Assembly (NCBI GenBank): GCA_022495995.1
Contig: JAFEMH010000075.1
Coordinates: 186,001-250,000 of the forward strand
Source: Adenophora triphylla var. japonica
Lineage: Eukaryota; Streptophyta; Magnoliopsida; Asterales; Campanulaceae
Direction of reading: 5' to 3'
Length of the DNA: 64,000 bases
In this document: piece by piece, positions 54,389 through 64,000 of the stretch
Layout: every line of letters begins with the position of its first letter
Numbering within the stretch: the first letter of the stretch is position 1
Program-made: the position numbers and the translations under genes
The notes under the pieces: generated by a model
What the model was told of the DNA's origin: nothing
Seen by the model: the letters and a program-made list of their open reading frames with translations, nothing else
Database searches by the model: none

Positions 54389-56858
54389 TGTAAAGACCCG
54401 AAAAATTTTGAAATATTTTTTTTTGTATTATTTTAATTATAATAATAATAAAATAATACTCCTTAATTGAATTGGACTTGGGTTAATTAAATGGATCAAT
54501 TTAATTAATTAAATCAAGTGGGCTAAGTTGGGCTTGGGAAGTCAAAGGGGCCCAAGGAGGTGAAAGCCTAGGATATAAAAATAAAACCTCATTATTATTT
54601 TCTCATAATCTTTCATTTAACAAAGAGAAAGAAAAAAAAAAAAAATCAAAAACCCTAAACCTAGAAGGAGGGGCGGCGGCTGGTTGCTTGGAGGGGGATT
54701 TACAGCCGTTTTTGATCTTCCTTTGGCCATTGTTCCTTCATCAAAAATCAAGGTAAGATGATAACCTACAATCTAGTTTTTGTTTCATTCAATTCCGATT
54801 TAAATTGAATTAGTTATGATTTTTCAAAGTTTAAAATCATTTAATTCTAGGTTTAGCCATTATTGGATTTCTAATGATTAATCTTAGGGTTTATGTAATA
54901 AATTAAAGATTTGATTATTGGGGAATTGTAGGTTATAATGATATAACCCTAACCCTAGTTCATATTGTTTTGAAATTGAATCAAACGAAATTAATATGAT
55001 TAAAGGGGTTTTTATTAAAGAATATAGAAATTAAATAATTGTTTAATGTTTAAAGAAATTAAAAGAGGAACAAAACAATTTTTTTTTGAACAACCTGGAA
55101 AGTCGGCCGAAGTGTTCTTGGCTTGATTTGGGTGTTCTCCACTTAAGTGTTAGCATTTTAGTTAGTTTATATAAAAACAGTTAGTTTTTAAACGGAAAAG
55201 GGACTAAACTGCAGAGTTTTCAAAGCTGAAAGGATTTTTCAGTTAAGTTACTAACTGAACAGTTAACTTCAGGACTGAACTGAAAAGTTCAAAAGTTCTG
55301 AAGGACTGTTCTGTGATTTTGAAAATCTGAAGGACTGTTTTGCAATTACTGAAAATTTGAGGGGCTGTTTAGTAATTTTTCAAAAGTTGAGGGACTGTTT
55401 TGTAATTTTCCAAAAGTTGAGGGACTGTTTTGTAATTTCCAAAAGTTGAGGGACTGTTTTGTAATTTTTCAAAAGTTGAGGGACTATTTTGTAATTTTCA
55501 AAAGTTGAGGGACTATTTTGTAAAAATTGAAAAGTTAAAGGACTTTATTGAAATTAAAAAAACCTAAAGGAACCTTTAGGAATTTAAGGGAAGTCCAAAG
55601 ACTTTAAAGGGAAATATATCAAAGGAAAAGAAGAAGAATAACACTTTAAGAATACTAAAAGACTTAGGTTCCAAAGTGTTAGAATTTCGAAATAGAAAGT
55701 TTCTAAGTTAAGAAACTGCTAAATTAGGAAAGCTTCTAAAAATAGAAGGTTAGTTAACCAATTAAGGTGAGTCTAAGAATAACTCATAGGTTAACTAAGG
55801 AAAGGAAGTATAGGTGCATAAGAAGTAATAAAAGGTTACTTGTGCCTAAAATATGCTATTACGTGATTGTAGATTTCGCGTAAAGGGCGTTGCTAAGCAA
55901 GGAAGCAAAGCTAAGGTAAGGAATTACGATCCTAAGTACTCTTGTATATCAATTCGTTTGGAAACTCCATTGAGTCTTTTCAAAACGTGAATGCTATCTG
56001 TGGCTGATAGTAATTTTTAAAATACTCTGATGAAATGTATCGTCATTGAAAATTCCTTATTCTATGATATGTTCTTGTTCATGGAATATCTGCAAATATT
56101 GAAATTGCTATGTGTGTTCTTGTACCTCTGAATGCACTGTATATAATAACTAGTATGCATTACTATTTACTAGTTATGAAATTATGCTTAATGAGAAAAG
56201 CATGTATTATGAAAAATCGACATCAATGTAGGTGATCGATATGGAAATACTCAATGTAGGGTATAACCCATGTAATAACTAGTATGCATTATAATTTACT
56301 AGTTATGAAACTATGCTTAATGAGAAAAACATGTATTATGAAAACACGACATCAATGTAGGTGTTCGTTGTTTTGGGAATTACTCAATGTAGGTATGACC
56401 CGTGGAATTGACGAAGTACGAAAGCATAACAAAGTTGTAGTTGCCACACTTTCTTTGCTATGAAATATACACATAATTGTTGTTTATAACCTATCCTTGA
56501 ATATAATTTTTGGATGCGTTCTTTCTAGTCGTCTCCTCATTGTATCGATGAGACCACGTATGAACTTACTGGCATTGTTCGCTCATTCCTTCATTTTCTT
56601 TTTCCCTCAGGATCGGAATAGAAAGGAGGAGAACCGTCATCAGAAAGAGGCGGAGAAATTAAGTAGAATAAATGAATTATTTAATGATTCCGAATTTCAG
56701 AACTTTTATTAGTACTAGTTACTGTACTTAGCCGTTACATCTGATCTTTCCGCACTTATGTAATGGTTTGACTTAAGTTACCGTTGTGGACCCGTATTTT
56801 TGGGTATTTATTTATGTTTATGGAATTATGGAAATTATGGAAATTCGGGGTTGTTACA
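54389..56858 (+). repeat. LTR-C of the Tekay-like array (2470 bp)
   Basis: Near-identical to LTR-A and LTR-B. Preceded by the polypurine tract (54371-54388). Not followed by a PBS: the sequence goes into truncated LTR-D. Confidence 0.9.
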
Positions 56859-56859
56859 G

Positions 56860-57624
56860 TATCTGCAAATATTGAAATTGCTATGTGTGTTCTTGTACCT
56901 CTGAATGCACTGTATATAATAACTAGTATGCATTACTATTTACTAGTTATGAAATTATGCTTAATGAGAAAAGCATGTATTATGAAAAATCGACATCAAT
57001 GTAGGTGATCGATATGGGAATGCTCAATGTAGGGTATAACCCATGTAATAACTAGTATGCATTATAATTTACTAGTTATGAAACTATGCTTAATGAGAAA
57101 AGCATGTATTATGAAAACACGACATCAATGTAGTTGTTCGTTGTTTTGGGAATTACTCAATGTAGGGTATGACCCATGGAATTGACGGAAGTCTGAAAGC
57201 ATAACAAAGTTGTAGTTGCCACATTTTCTTTGCTATGAAATATACACAAAATTGTTGTTTATAACCTATCCTTGAATATAATTTTTGGATGCGTTCTTTC
57301 TAGTCGTCTCCTCATTGTATCGATGAGACCACGTATGAACTTACTGGGCATTGTTCGCTCATTCCTTCATTTTCTTTTTCCCTCAGGATCGGAATAGAAA
57401 GGAGGAGAACCGTCATCAGAAAGAGACGGAGAAATTAAGTTGAATAAATGAATTATTTAATGATTCCGAATTTCAGAACTTTTATTAGTACTAGTTAATG
57501 TACTTAGCCGTTACATCTGATCTTTCCGCACTTATGTAATGGCTTGACTTAAGTGACCGTTGTGGACCCGTATTTTGGGTATTTATTTATGTTTATGGAA
57601 TTATGGAAATTCGGGGTCGTTACG
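56860..57624 (+). repeat. LTR-D: 5'-truncated LTR fused to LTR-C
   Basis: Starts at the TATCTGCAAATATTG phrase that lies at 30699 in LTR-A and runs to the LTR end, where the last base pair is CG instead of CA. More diverged than the other three (for example a ~12-bp deletion near 57605), so it is an older or different copy. Confidence 0.85.
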
Positions 57625-57855
57625 GATGCCCTTGCCCGCGCTCTTCCAGATGGGCCTGCCATAGAAGATCTCTTTCCTCACCGGGCAGCTCCTGCCCCGG
57701 TCTCTGCTGAGCCCTCCTCTGACCCTATAACAGAGGTTCTGATGACCCGTCTTCCTTCTCCCACTCCGGCTTCAGAAGCGGGCACAGACGGTGCGGCCAC
57801 AGAGAATGCAGATGCGGCCAAGGATTCCTCCAAGGATCAGGCTCCAATAGTATAG
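57625..57855 (+). pseudogene. Antisense ORF 2 of the Tat-like element, 3' end
   Basis: Continues the coiled-coil antisense ORF cut at 28999: DALARALPDGPAIEDLFPHR, then a Pro/Ala/Thr-rich acidic tail to TAG 57853-57855. The codon phase is compatible with the last codons before LTR-A. Followed by T-rich sequence with AATAGA/TTTGTAAT phrases, a plausible 3' UTR. Confidence 0.65.
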
Positions 57856-58928
57856 GTTTTTGTTTCTTTTTGTAATAGATTAGGACCTTTTGTAATAGAG
57901 TAGGACTTTGTAAATGTTTTTCAGTATTTAATAGAAGAATTTTTCCATAACTATTCTCTTAATTACTTGTCTCGTAGGCTACTATGAGTGTTTGCAATTT
58001 TTGAGTACCTTGATACTTGCATTCTTGCTCTTTCTCTATCTTCTTTGACTTGCAATTAAACTTTATACTCTCCTTCTGCGGACAAAAGCTTAGTAGGCCC
58101 TTTGCCCGCATTTTTTGAGTTTTTCTAACTCTTTATTCAAAATCACTTGGATTTTTCGTGAGAGTCAGCCTTATTCATCTGTGATCGCGTTTGTTTGGCC
58201 TTGTGGCAAACTTTGGGGCCTTAACCCCCTTTGTCTGTTTGGCTTTGTAAAAACTCTTTTGATCACTGTCATCCGTTTACACTTATTCCCAGCCTTGCGA
58301 GCCGTGGTGTAAGTCAAAAGCAGCCAAGGCAAGCTACCTTCACAGGGCATGCAGAGTGTGGCCGTGAAGCTATAGTCCGCGCAACAGTAGGTAGGAGCAT
58401 ATTTAGCATAGCGGCCCTTTAACCTACTGGCATTTGTATCCACTAATGGTGGTTCACGCTTTTTTGACCCTTTATTCAAAACCCCTTGGAGTTTTGTGTG
58501 AGGGTCTTACAGCGATACAGTAACGGGCTTATATGTAGGCCTTTGTCACATACAGGCATACGAGTAACGGCCCTAATGAGGACCTTCGCGCACTGAGCGG
58601 GGACAAGGGCCTTGGCCTTTGTCCTCGCTGGCATCTATATCCACTTATTCTTGGTGGTGTCACGCGGGCAGGACATGGTATCTTCCCCGCGATCGGAGTA
58701 CGGATCGTAATGGATCTTTGTACTCATATAGGCTTGCGTACCGAAAGATCGTTGCGCATCAGTAGGTAGGAGCTCATATGTTTGCTCTTTAACCTACTGG
58801 CATCCGCTTGCGGGCATCCATTTTAGCTTTTGAGGCTGGTGGGAATAGGTTTTTGCATCAAAATATGATGATAACTTCTCCTTTATATATACATATAGTC
58901 TATACTCCTTCCAAAAATTACAAAGATT
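57856..58928. other. Region between pol end and antisense ORF of the Tat-like element
   Basis: Non-coding with dispersed short repeats: TTTATTCAAAA-C-TTGGA..TTTTGTGTGAG at 58130 and 58470; CAGTAGGTAGGAGC...CTTTAACCTACTGGCAT at 58385-58435 and 58760-58802. Probably the shared 3' region where sense and antisense transcripts converge. Confidence 0.5.
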
Positions 58929-59574
58929 TTAAAAGAAGTATCTTTTAAGGTGGTCGCTATTCCAAGCATGCTTAAGCTCTTCTCCCTCTTTTGGTCGCAA
59001 TATGTAGGTGCCCTCTTTGACTATTTTTGTGACCTCATATGGACCTTCCCATTTCGGGGACAACTTGTTGAAACCAGGTTGGGTCCCTTGGACCTCTACG
59101 CTTACGAGTACCCGATCTCCAAGCGAAAAACTTCTCCTATTTACTCTTTTGTCGTGGTGCTTCTTCGCCTTCTGCTTGTAGTTCACCATTTTTTCATATG
59201 CCCGCATTCTCTTTCCTTCGAGATCGTCCAGGTCACACCTTCTGTTTGCCTCGTTTTGAGACTCGTCGAAGTACGAGACTCGTACGAGGGTAGGGCAACC
59301 TCAACTGGAGCCATTGCCTCGACCCGTACGTGAGCGAGAAAGGAGTTTGTCTGTAGAATTCCTTGTAGTTGTGCGGACAACCCATAATGCGATGCAGGCT
59401 CATCCAACCATCGTCCTCCTCGTCCTCCAAATTTTTCTTTAGGGCGGTCGAGAACTAGCTTGTTTGCGGCCTCGGCTTGGCCGTTTCACGAGGATAGGCA
59501 AGCTGCGGACTTACGGTGTTGCACCTTCATTCTCACACATTCGGCGGTGAACTTTGCGAGAGAATTGGGTGCCA
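58929..59574 (-). pseudogene. Integrase C-terminal part of the Tat-like pol
   Basis: The last 92 residues are open (59207-58929): MRAYEKMVNYKQKAKKHHDK, FSLGDRVLVSVEVQGTQPGF and KLSPKWEGPYEVTKIVKEGT, the SH3-like DNA-binding end, stopping right at 58929. Upstream pieces (RQTPFSLTYGS, EVALPSYESRTST) are spread over frames at 59183-59430. No chromodomain, as expected for Tat. Confidence 0.8.
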
Positions 59575-60309
59575 TTATGCAGAAATAATTGCTCGGGGAA
59601 CCCCAAATCGACAATAGATGTGATCGTGGACAAAATTGATTGTATTCTCCTCGGAGATAGTGGCTAAGCCCTTGGCTTCTGTCCACTTGGTAAAATAATC
59701 CACGGCCACCACAGCATACTTGATGTTTCCTCTAGCAGTCGGGAATGGTCCAATGAGATCAATCCCCCACGTATCAAACGGCCACGATGGTACGACCAAA
59801 GTTTGCTCTGTTGATGGTAGTCTAGGGATGTCTGCAAATCTCTGGCACTTATCACACTTTCTCACATACTCCTGTGCATCCCTTCTCATTGTGGGCCAAA
59901 AGAATCCTTGGAATTTGATCTTGTCTGAGAGGGTGCGAGCACCTGGATGTCCGCCACAAACTCCTTCATGGACCTCATAGAGTAAGTTGGTGACCATGTG
60001 AGTTTTGACACATCTTAGCAAAGGCTTGGTGAATGATCGTCGAAAAAGTACCCCATCGAGGACGAGGTATTTCGCGGACACCGTTCTGATGGCTCTAGCC
60101 TTTACTGGGTCCTCGGGGAGGGTTTGCTTCTCGATGTAATCCTTCATCTCATCTACCCAGTCCCTTACTTGATCCTCAATATTGTTTATCTGAATCCGAT
60201 CTATAGCAGGTCTCTCTGTGAATTCAATCTGGGAATCTGCCTCCAACTCATCAATTTCTTGATCGGTTATTACGGAGAGGAGGTCGACTTCCACATTATC
60301 CTCTCTCAT
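59575..60309 (-). pseudogene. Integrase zinc finger and core of the Tat-like pol
   Basis: Open 244-residue frame: linker, then HHCC zinc finger (HEGVCGGHPGARTLSDKI ... CDKCQRF), then catalytic core (WPFDTWGIDLIGPFPTARGN with the first Asp; AVDYFTKWTEAKGL). It ends at RAIISA, where the second catalytic Asp is expected, because of a frame break near 59575. Confidence 0.85.
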
Positions 60310-60415
60310 GACTTGATTCGGTTCATAGTAGGTGAAATTTTTGATGAGGGTTTTGCGAGGCCACGCGATCTTGAGTTAGTCTTGGGTTGATAGTATCATA
60401 CTCCCCCTAATTTGA

Positions 60416-60847
60416 TTAACTATGGTGAGAGTCACTATTGATCTCTATATTACGAACTCCCAAGTCTCTTGCCAATTCCATGCCTGCTATAATCGCCTCA
60501 TACTCAGCCTGATTGTTTGATGCTTCGAACTTGAACCTCAAGGCTCTCTTAAATTTCTCCCCGCAGGGTGCGATCAGAAGTATGCCCGCGCCACTAATCA
60601 ACTTGCTCACTGATCCGTCCACGTATAGAATCCATACCTCCTCTGGACGCTCCCTTGGTCGTATGATTTCTGTGCTCGGGCTGCTTGGGACTTCTTCAGA
60701 TTCTGCCCGCCTTCTTTTTCCCAGGTCGCTGTCCGCCATTTTGAATGATGATTCTACCACAAAATCTACTAAGGCCTGCGCTTTGATTGTCTTTCTCGGG
60801 GAGTAGGTGATCTGGAACTCAGTGAGCTCGATAGACCAAGCTAGCAT
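60416..60847 (-). pseudogene. Second (archaeal-type) RNase H of the Tat-like pol
   Basis: Frame 60847-60416: SIELTEFQITYSPRKTIKAQ (end of the first RNase H/connection), then ILYVDGSVSKLISGAGIL with the catalytic Asp, and NNQAEYEAIIAGMELARDLG with the catalytic Glu. A second RNase H of archaeal type is the mark of the Tat lineage. The piece between 60310 and 60415 is rearranged, and the last RNase H motif is lost. Confidence 0.8.
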
Positions 60848-61094
60848 TTTCCCCGAGGACTCTGGTTTGTGTAAAACCTTTCTAAGCGGGGCCTCAGTCA
60901 GTACAGTTATAGGGTGTGCAGAAAAGTAGGCTCTTAATTTTCGAGCGGAATCTGAAGCAAGGCGTAAGCTAACTTCTCTATATTAAGATAACGCCCTTCT
61001 ACGGCGGACAACGCCTTAGATACATAATAAGCTGGTTTTGGGAGTTATTATCCTCCCTTACAAGAACGGCGGCCTCTTGCCGGATCGATGCTTG
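60848..61094 (-). pseudogene. Degenerate first RNase H region of the Tat-like pol
   Basis: Scattered frames only (VLVREDNNS-like and LMYLRR-like pieces). Stops are frequent. Position between RT and archaeal RNase H is as expected. Confidence 0.55.
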
Positions 61095-62151
61095 CTAGAA
61101 ACAGAAAAAGCTCTTCCCGAGCACAGAAGCTGCCGAGTAGAGGTGGTGCCCAGGGTATGTTTTGACTTCCTCAAGCTTGATGGCACTCAGTGCTCCATGT
61201 AAATTCATCAGCTCTCTTCCCCCTTTGAGAGTTTTGAAGAAGGGGAGGCATCTCTCTGCTGACCGCGAGATGAAGCGGCCAAGGGCGGTGATGCGACCAT
61301 TGAGTTTTTGGACATCCTTCACGCAGGTAGGAGGTTTCATGTCCAATAGGGCTTGGATTTTCTCTGGATTAGCCTCTATCCCTCTTTGATTGACCATGAA
61401 TCCGAGGAACTTGCCCGCCATGACCCCAAAAGCGCACTTAAGGGGGTTTAGCTTCATGTGATTGCGACGCAAGTTTTTGAAGGTTTCCTCCACGTCGAGC
61501 TCGTGGGAGTTTTCCTTAGTCTTTATAACCATATCGTCAATGTAGGCCTCAAGATTTCTACCTAGTTGGTTTTCGAAGACCAGATTGACCATTCTTTGAT
61601 ATGTGGCTCCTGCGTTTTTCAACCCGAAGGGCATCATTTTAATAGCGGTAAGTCTTCCCGCGACGATGAAAGCTACAGGAGCGGACATCTTCGGGAGCCA
61701 TTTGGATCGATGGTAGCCAGGAGTATGCATCAATGAAGCTTAATACTCGTGGCCGGCTATAGAATCCACCAATCTGTCAATGCGAGGAAGAGGAAACAAT
61801 CCTTGGGACATGCCTTGTTGAGATCGGTGAAATCAACACACATCCTCCATTTGCCGTTGGATTTTTTGACCATTACCACATTGGCCGGCCATTTGGGGTA
61901 GGAAATCTCCTTGATTATCCCCGCCTTTAACAATTTTTCCACCTCTTCCTTGATCGCAATTTCTTTCTCAGGAGAGAAGTACCTTGATTTCGATGAATGT
62001 TTTTGAAGGACGGGTCATCGTTGATTTTGTGGAGGATCACGTCCTCGGCGATTCCCGACATATCTTCCACTCTCCAAGCGAACACATCACAATTTGCCCT
62101 TAAGAATTTGATCGGGATTCTTCTCTCCTCATTTGTGAATCTCCGGTCCAA
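61095..62151 (-). pseudogene. Reverse transcriptase of the Tat-like pol
   Basis: Three frame segments in order: 62151-61927 (FLRANCDVFAWRVEDMSGI), 61942-61757 (PANVVMVKKSNGKWRMCVDF; DLNKACPKD) and 61733-61095 (MPFGLKNAGATYQRMVN; catalytic AYIDDMVIKT, codons at 61533-61544; then thumb KFLGFMVNQRGIEANPEKIQ). Frame breaks near 61935 and 61745, and one before the RNase H at ~61140. Confidence 0.85.
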
Positions 62152-62253
62152 CCTTAGCTTGTTTGCTCGGGAAGTGGGGATTGATTACCACCTCCTCGAG
62201 CTCGTCGTTAGGTCGGAGGTCAATGATTTCACGGTTGTGCAAAGAGTCAATGA

Positions 62254-63177
62254 TTATGGTTGGGGGGTTGACACGAGCTCCGATCGGTGTTGCCGTAGAG
62301 TATATGATATTGCGGTCAATCTTCCCTCTATTCCCCGATCAATATAACCTCCCTCAATAGGGGCCAATTGCTTTGATTTTACGCTCGTCTTGAGCTCCAC
62401 CTTCGTGGAATGGAAAGAAAGCATGCCAATCGGTATGGGTGCCGGCGGGAGAGCAAGGGTTTTTCCCTTTTTTGATTTGTCCTCGCCTTTTCCCTCTTTC
62501 GATTTGTCCTCGCTGTCTATCGGCGGGCAGGATGCCTGGCCTTTCTGTTCTTTCCTTTTTTCCTCGAGTGCTCGTAGGAATCTCCCGGGCTGGTTCTTGA
62601 TGGTAGCAACCCCGCCCGGGGTGTTAAATTTCACCCTTTGGTGGGGAACGGACGCAACTATTCCCAATTCGGCCTGAGCAGTTACGCCGAGAATAGCATT
62701 GTACTGGGAAGGAAGATCGACCACCATGAAAGTTATCTTGGCCGTCTTCTGCATGGGCTTTTCCCCAATAGTTACGTCAAACACAATCGTCCCCTTTACC
62801 CTTACGGCGTGATTTGTGAAGCCCTCAAGCATGCCCGCATATGGAAAAAGATGTGCTTCAGTCATTCTCATTCCTACCAACGTATGGTAATAGAGTATAT
62901 CGCGGGCAGCTCCAGTATCTATCAACACTCGGCCTATGTTTGCCCGGTTGATTCTCATTCTGAGGGTGAGAGGCTGAGTGGAATGAAAAAGGGTGGAGGC
63001 AAGTTCACTCCTTTTGAACCCAATTTCTTGCTCTTCTTTCGGAGCCATTGCGGGGATGGAGAAAACCTTCTCTAATGTCCGGATTTGGAGGGAGAGCTGT
63101 TTGTTAGAGGGAGGTTCTTCTCCGATGAAGTTTATATTGTAGTCTCCGTCGTCATCCTCAAAATTGTCTCTTTCCAC
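62254..63177 (-). pseudogene. Protease region of the Tat-like pol (307-aa open frame)
   Basis: NIGRVLIDTGAARDILYYHT carries the aspartic protease D-T-G-A motif (codons at 62909-62920). YNAILGVTAQAELGIVASVP is the C-terminal half. A Lys/Glu/Ser-rich linker follows. The frame itself is intact but is joined to gag and RT only across frameshifts. Confidence 0.8.
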
Positions 63178-64000
63178 CCTCTCGGGACCACGAGGGTTCC
63201 GTGCCCATTGTTGGTTATTATTGGGGGCTGGTTGTTTCCTTGATCCATCTGGTTAGTTCCCCATCATTGATTCTCTGTTGAATTACTCTCTTTAGGTAGG
63301 AAGCAGTCTTACATTCCGTGCCCGTGATCATTATGATACTCGCAGAATTTTGTCCTACTCCTCTCACTTGGTTTTCGAGCATGGGGGAGGAGGAGGAAAA
63401 TACGATGCCCTCATGATCATTGCTCGTGGCTCCGCGGAGTGAGCTCGGTGTAGACTATTTCCGCAACTTTTTCTCGGAGTTTGTCCGACCCACGGCCTCT
63501 GTTCTTGCCCTGGTTGTTAACGGGCATCCTGCAGGGTGGTCTCCCGAACTTGGCTTATTCTTTCCTTGGGTGAAGCTCGGGGAACGGGCATCTTGCTCTC
63601 CTCGACGGAGGCGATGGCGAAAGCCCTTTCATACATCTCCTCCACCGTTTTTGGTTGGTGGAGGCGAAATTCAATTTTAGGAAGGAGGAGGTGAGGCCTC
63701 CCTCAAAGCAAAGTCTAATATCCCCCTCTTCCAGATCCACTATCTCCTTGCTCACCTTTCTGAAGCGAGCAATGTAATCTTTTGTGGATTCAGTGGGGGC
63801 CTGCTTGACACGGACAAGATCTGTCTTTGGTCTAGCGGGCACCCCGGCTCCAGCAAAGGCATTAAGGAAAATGTTCCTGAAGTGGCCGAAAGAGTTGATG
63901 GAGCGGGGTTTGAGAGCCAGCATCCAGGATAGGGTCTTGCCCGTGAAAGTGGCAGCCAGAGCTTTGCACATTACGGATTCGTCCGCGGAGAATAATGCCA
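63178..64000 (-). pseudogene. Gag of the Tat-like element, 5' end outside the window
   Basis: Open to the window edge. Retrotransposon gag domain: KALAATFTGKTLSWMLALKP, FGHFRNIFLNAF and DYIARFRKVSKEIVDLEEGD (capsid region). A frameshift near 63680 is followed by further gag sequence to a stop at 63518-63520. The zinc knuckle (minus strand, 63308-63350) reads CEYHNDHGHG and then needs a frame change to reach the final Cys, so it is broken. Confidence 0.85.

Larger units (their letters stand above)
29000..57624 (+). mobile_element. Head-to-tail Tekay-like (chromovirus) Ty3/gypsy array: LTR-int-LTR-int-LTR-partial LTR
   Basis: LTR-A 29000-31472, internal 1 31473-36481, LTR-B 36482-38949, internal 2 38950-54388 (with a copia element inside), LTR-C 54389-56858, and LTR-D 56860-57624, which matches only the last ~770 bp of the LTR. 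Both LTR-A and LTR-B are followed by the initiator-Met PBS. Integrase ends in a chromodomain-like tail, so Tekay/Del group. Bases flanking the block (CTTTC before, GATGC after) are not a duplication, so the ends arose by recombination or later loss. The array splits the Tat element's antisense ORF 2. Confidence 0.85.
24234..64000 (-). mobile_element. Large Tat-like Ty3/gypsy element (minus strand), incomplete at window end, with a 28.6-kb nested insertion
   Basis: Reading leftward from 64000: gag, protease, reverse transcriptase, two RNase H regions, integrase (to 58929), then an ORF region in the opposite (plus) orientation (57855 to 25722, interrupted by 29000-57624), then a polypurine tract and the 3' LTR (25686 to 24234). 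This gene order, the archaeal-type second RNase H and the antisense ORF between pol and the 3' LTR are the reported pattern of Tat-lineage elements. The 5' LTR and PBS are beyond the window. Gag-pol is broken by several frameshifts, so this copy is not autonomous. Confidence 0.8.

Noticed and set aside
1..64000. Intact tRNA, rRNA or snoRNA genes
   Set aside because: Apart from the A/B-box relic at 21.9 kb, no cloverleaf or rRNA signature was found by eye.

Overview
The window is plant nuclear DNA, most likely from a flowering plant and probably a eudicot. It holds spliced-type coding fragments, three lineages of plant LTR retrotransposon (Ty3/gypsy Tat-like, Ty3/gypsy Tekay/chromovirus-like, Ty1/copia Sirevirus-like), several Stowaway-type MITEs with CTCCCTCCGTCCC termini, hAT-type elements and a LINE scrap. 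No bacterial-style operon, rRNA, CRISPR or intact tRNA gene is visible. Almost every coding region is broken, so the window is mainly a nested transposon landscape. All family names come from motif recognition without a database search.

Layout. 1-3757: minus-strand Tekay-like LTR, a 335-bp internal remnant, then part of a second LTR. 3758-12506: a relict single-copy stretch. It holds two exons of a TBCCD1-like host gene (minus strand, 8.3-10.6 kb), a non-autonomous hAT element with a perfect 8-bp target duplication (5046-6083), a second decayed hAT-like element in the host intron, a LINE tail and three Stowaway MITEs. 12507-14736: LTR of a Tat-like element followed by a short plus-strand ORF. 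16352-21734: a deletion derivative of another Tat-like element whose only gene is an antisense, intron-containing plant-mobile-domain (PMD) pseudogene. It is flanked by the target duplication CGGAC and carries a Stowaway MITE in its right LTR. 24234 to beyond 64000: a large minus-strand Tat-like element. Its 3' LTR is at 24234-25686 and its gag-pol at 58929-64000. Between them lies a plus-strand (antisense) ORF region at 25722-57855, which is split by a 28.6-kb nested block.

The nested block (29000-57624) is a head-to-tail Tekay-like array: LTR-A, internal 1, LTR-B, internal 2, LTR-C, truncated LTR-D. Internal 2 is itself split by a 10.5-kb Sirevirus-like copia element (40256-50711, target duplication GAGGT) with an env-like third ORF region. 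The insertion order reads MITE, then Tat element, then Tekay array, then Sirevirus.

Most notable: (1) Tat-type LTRs with one TATA box for the retroelement and an opposed one for the antisense ORF; (2) a hairpin-forming AGTGTYGCC/GGCAACACT motif scattered about a dozen times through the Sirevirus, including its coding regions; (3) three families of tandem mini-hairpins in the Tekay leader; (4) differences between near-identical copies that cluster almost entirely at CAG/CTG trinucleotides, which looks like a modified-base sequencing artefact and may explain many of the frameshifts.
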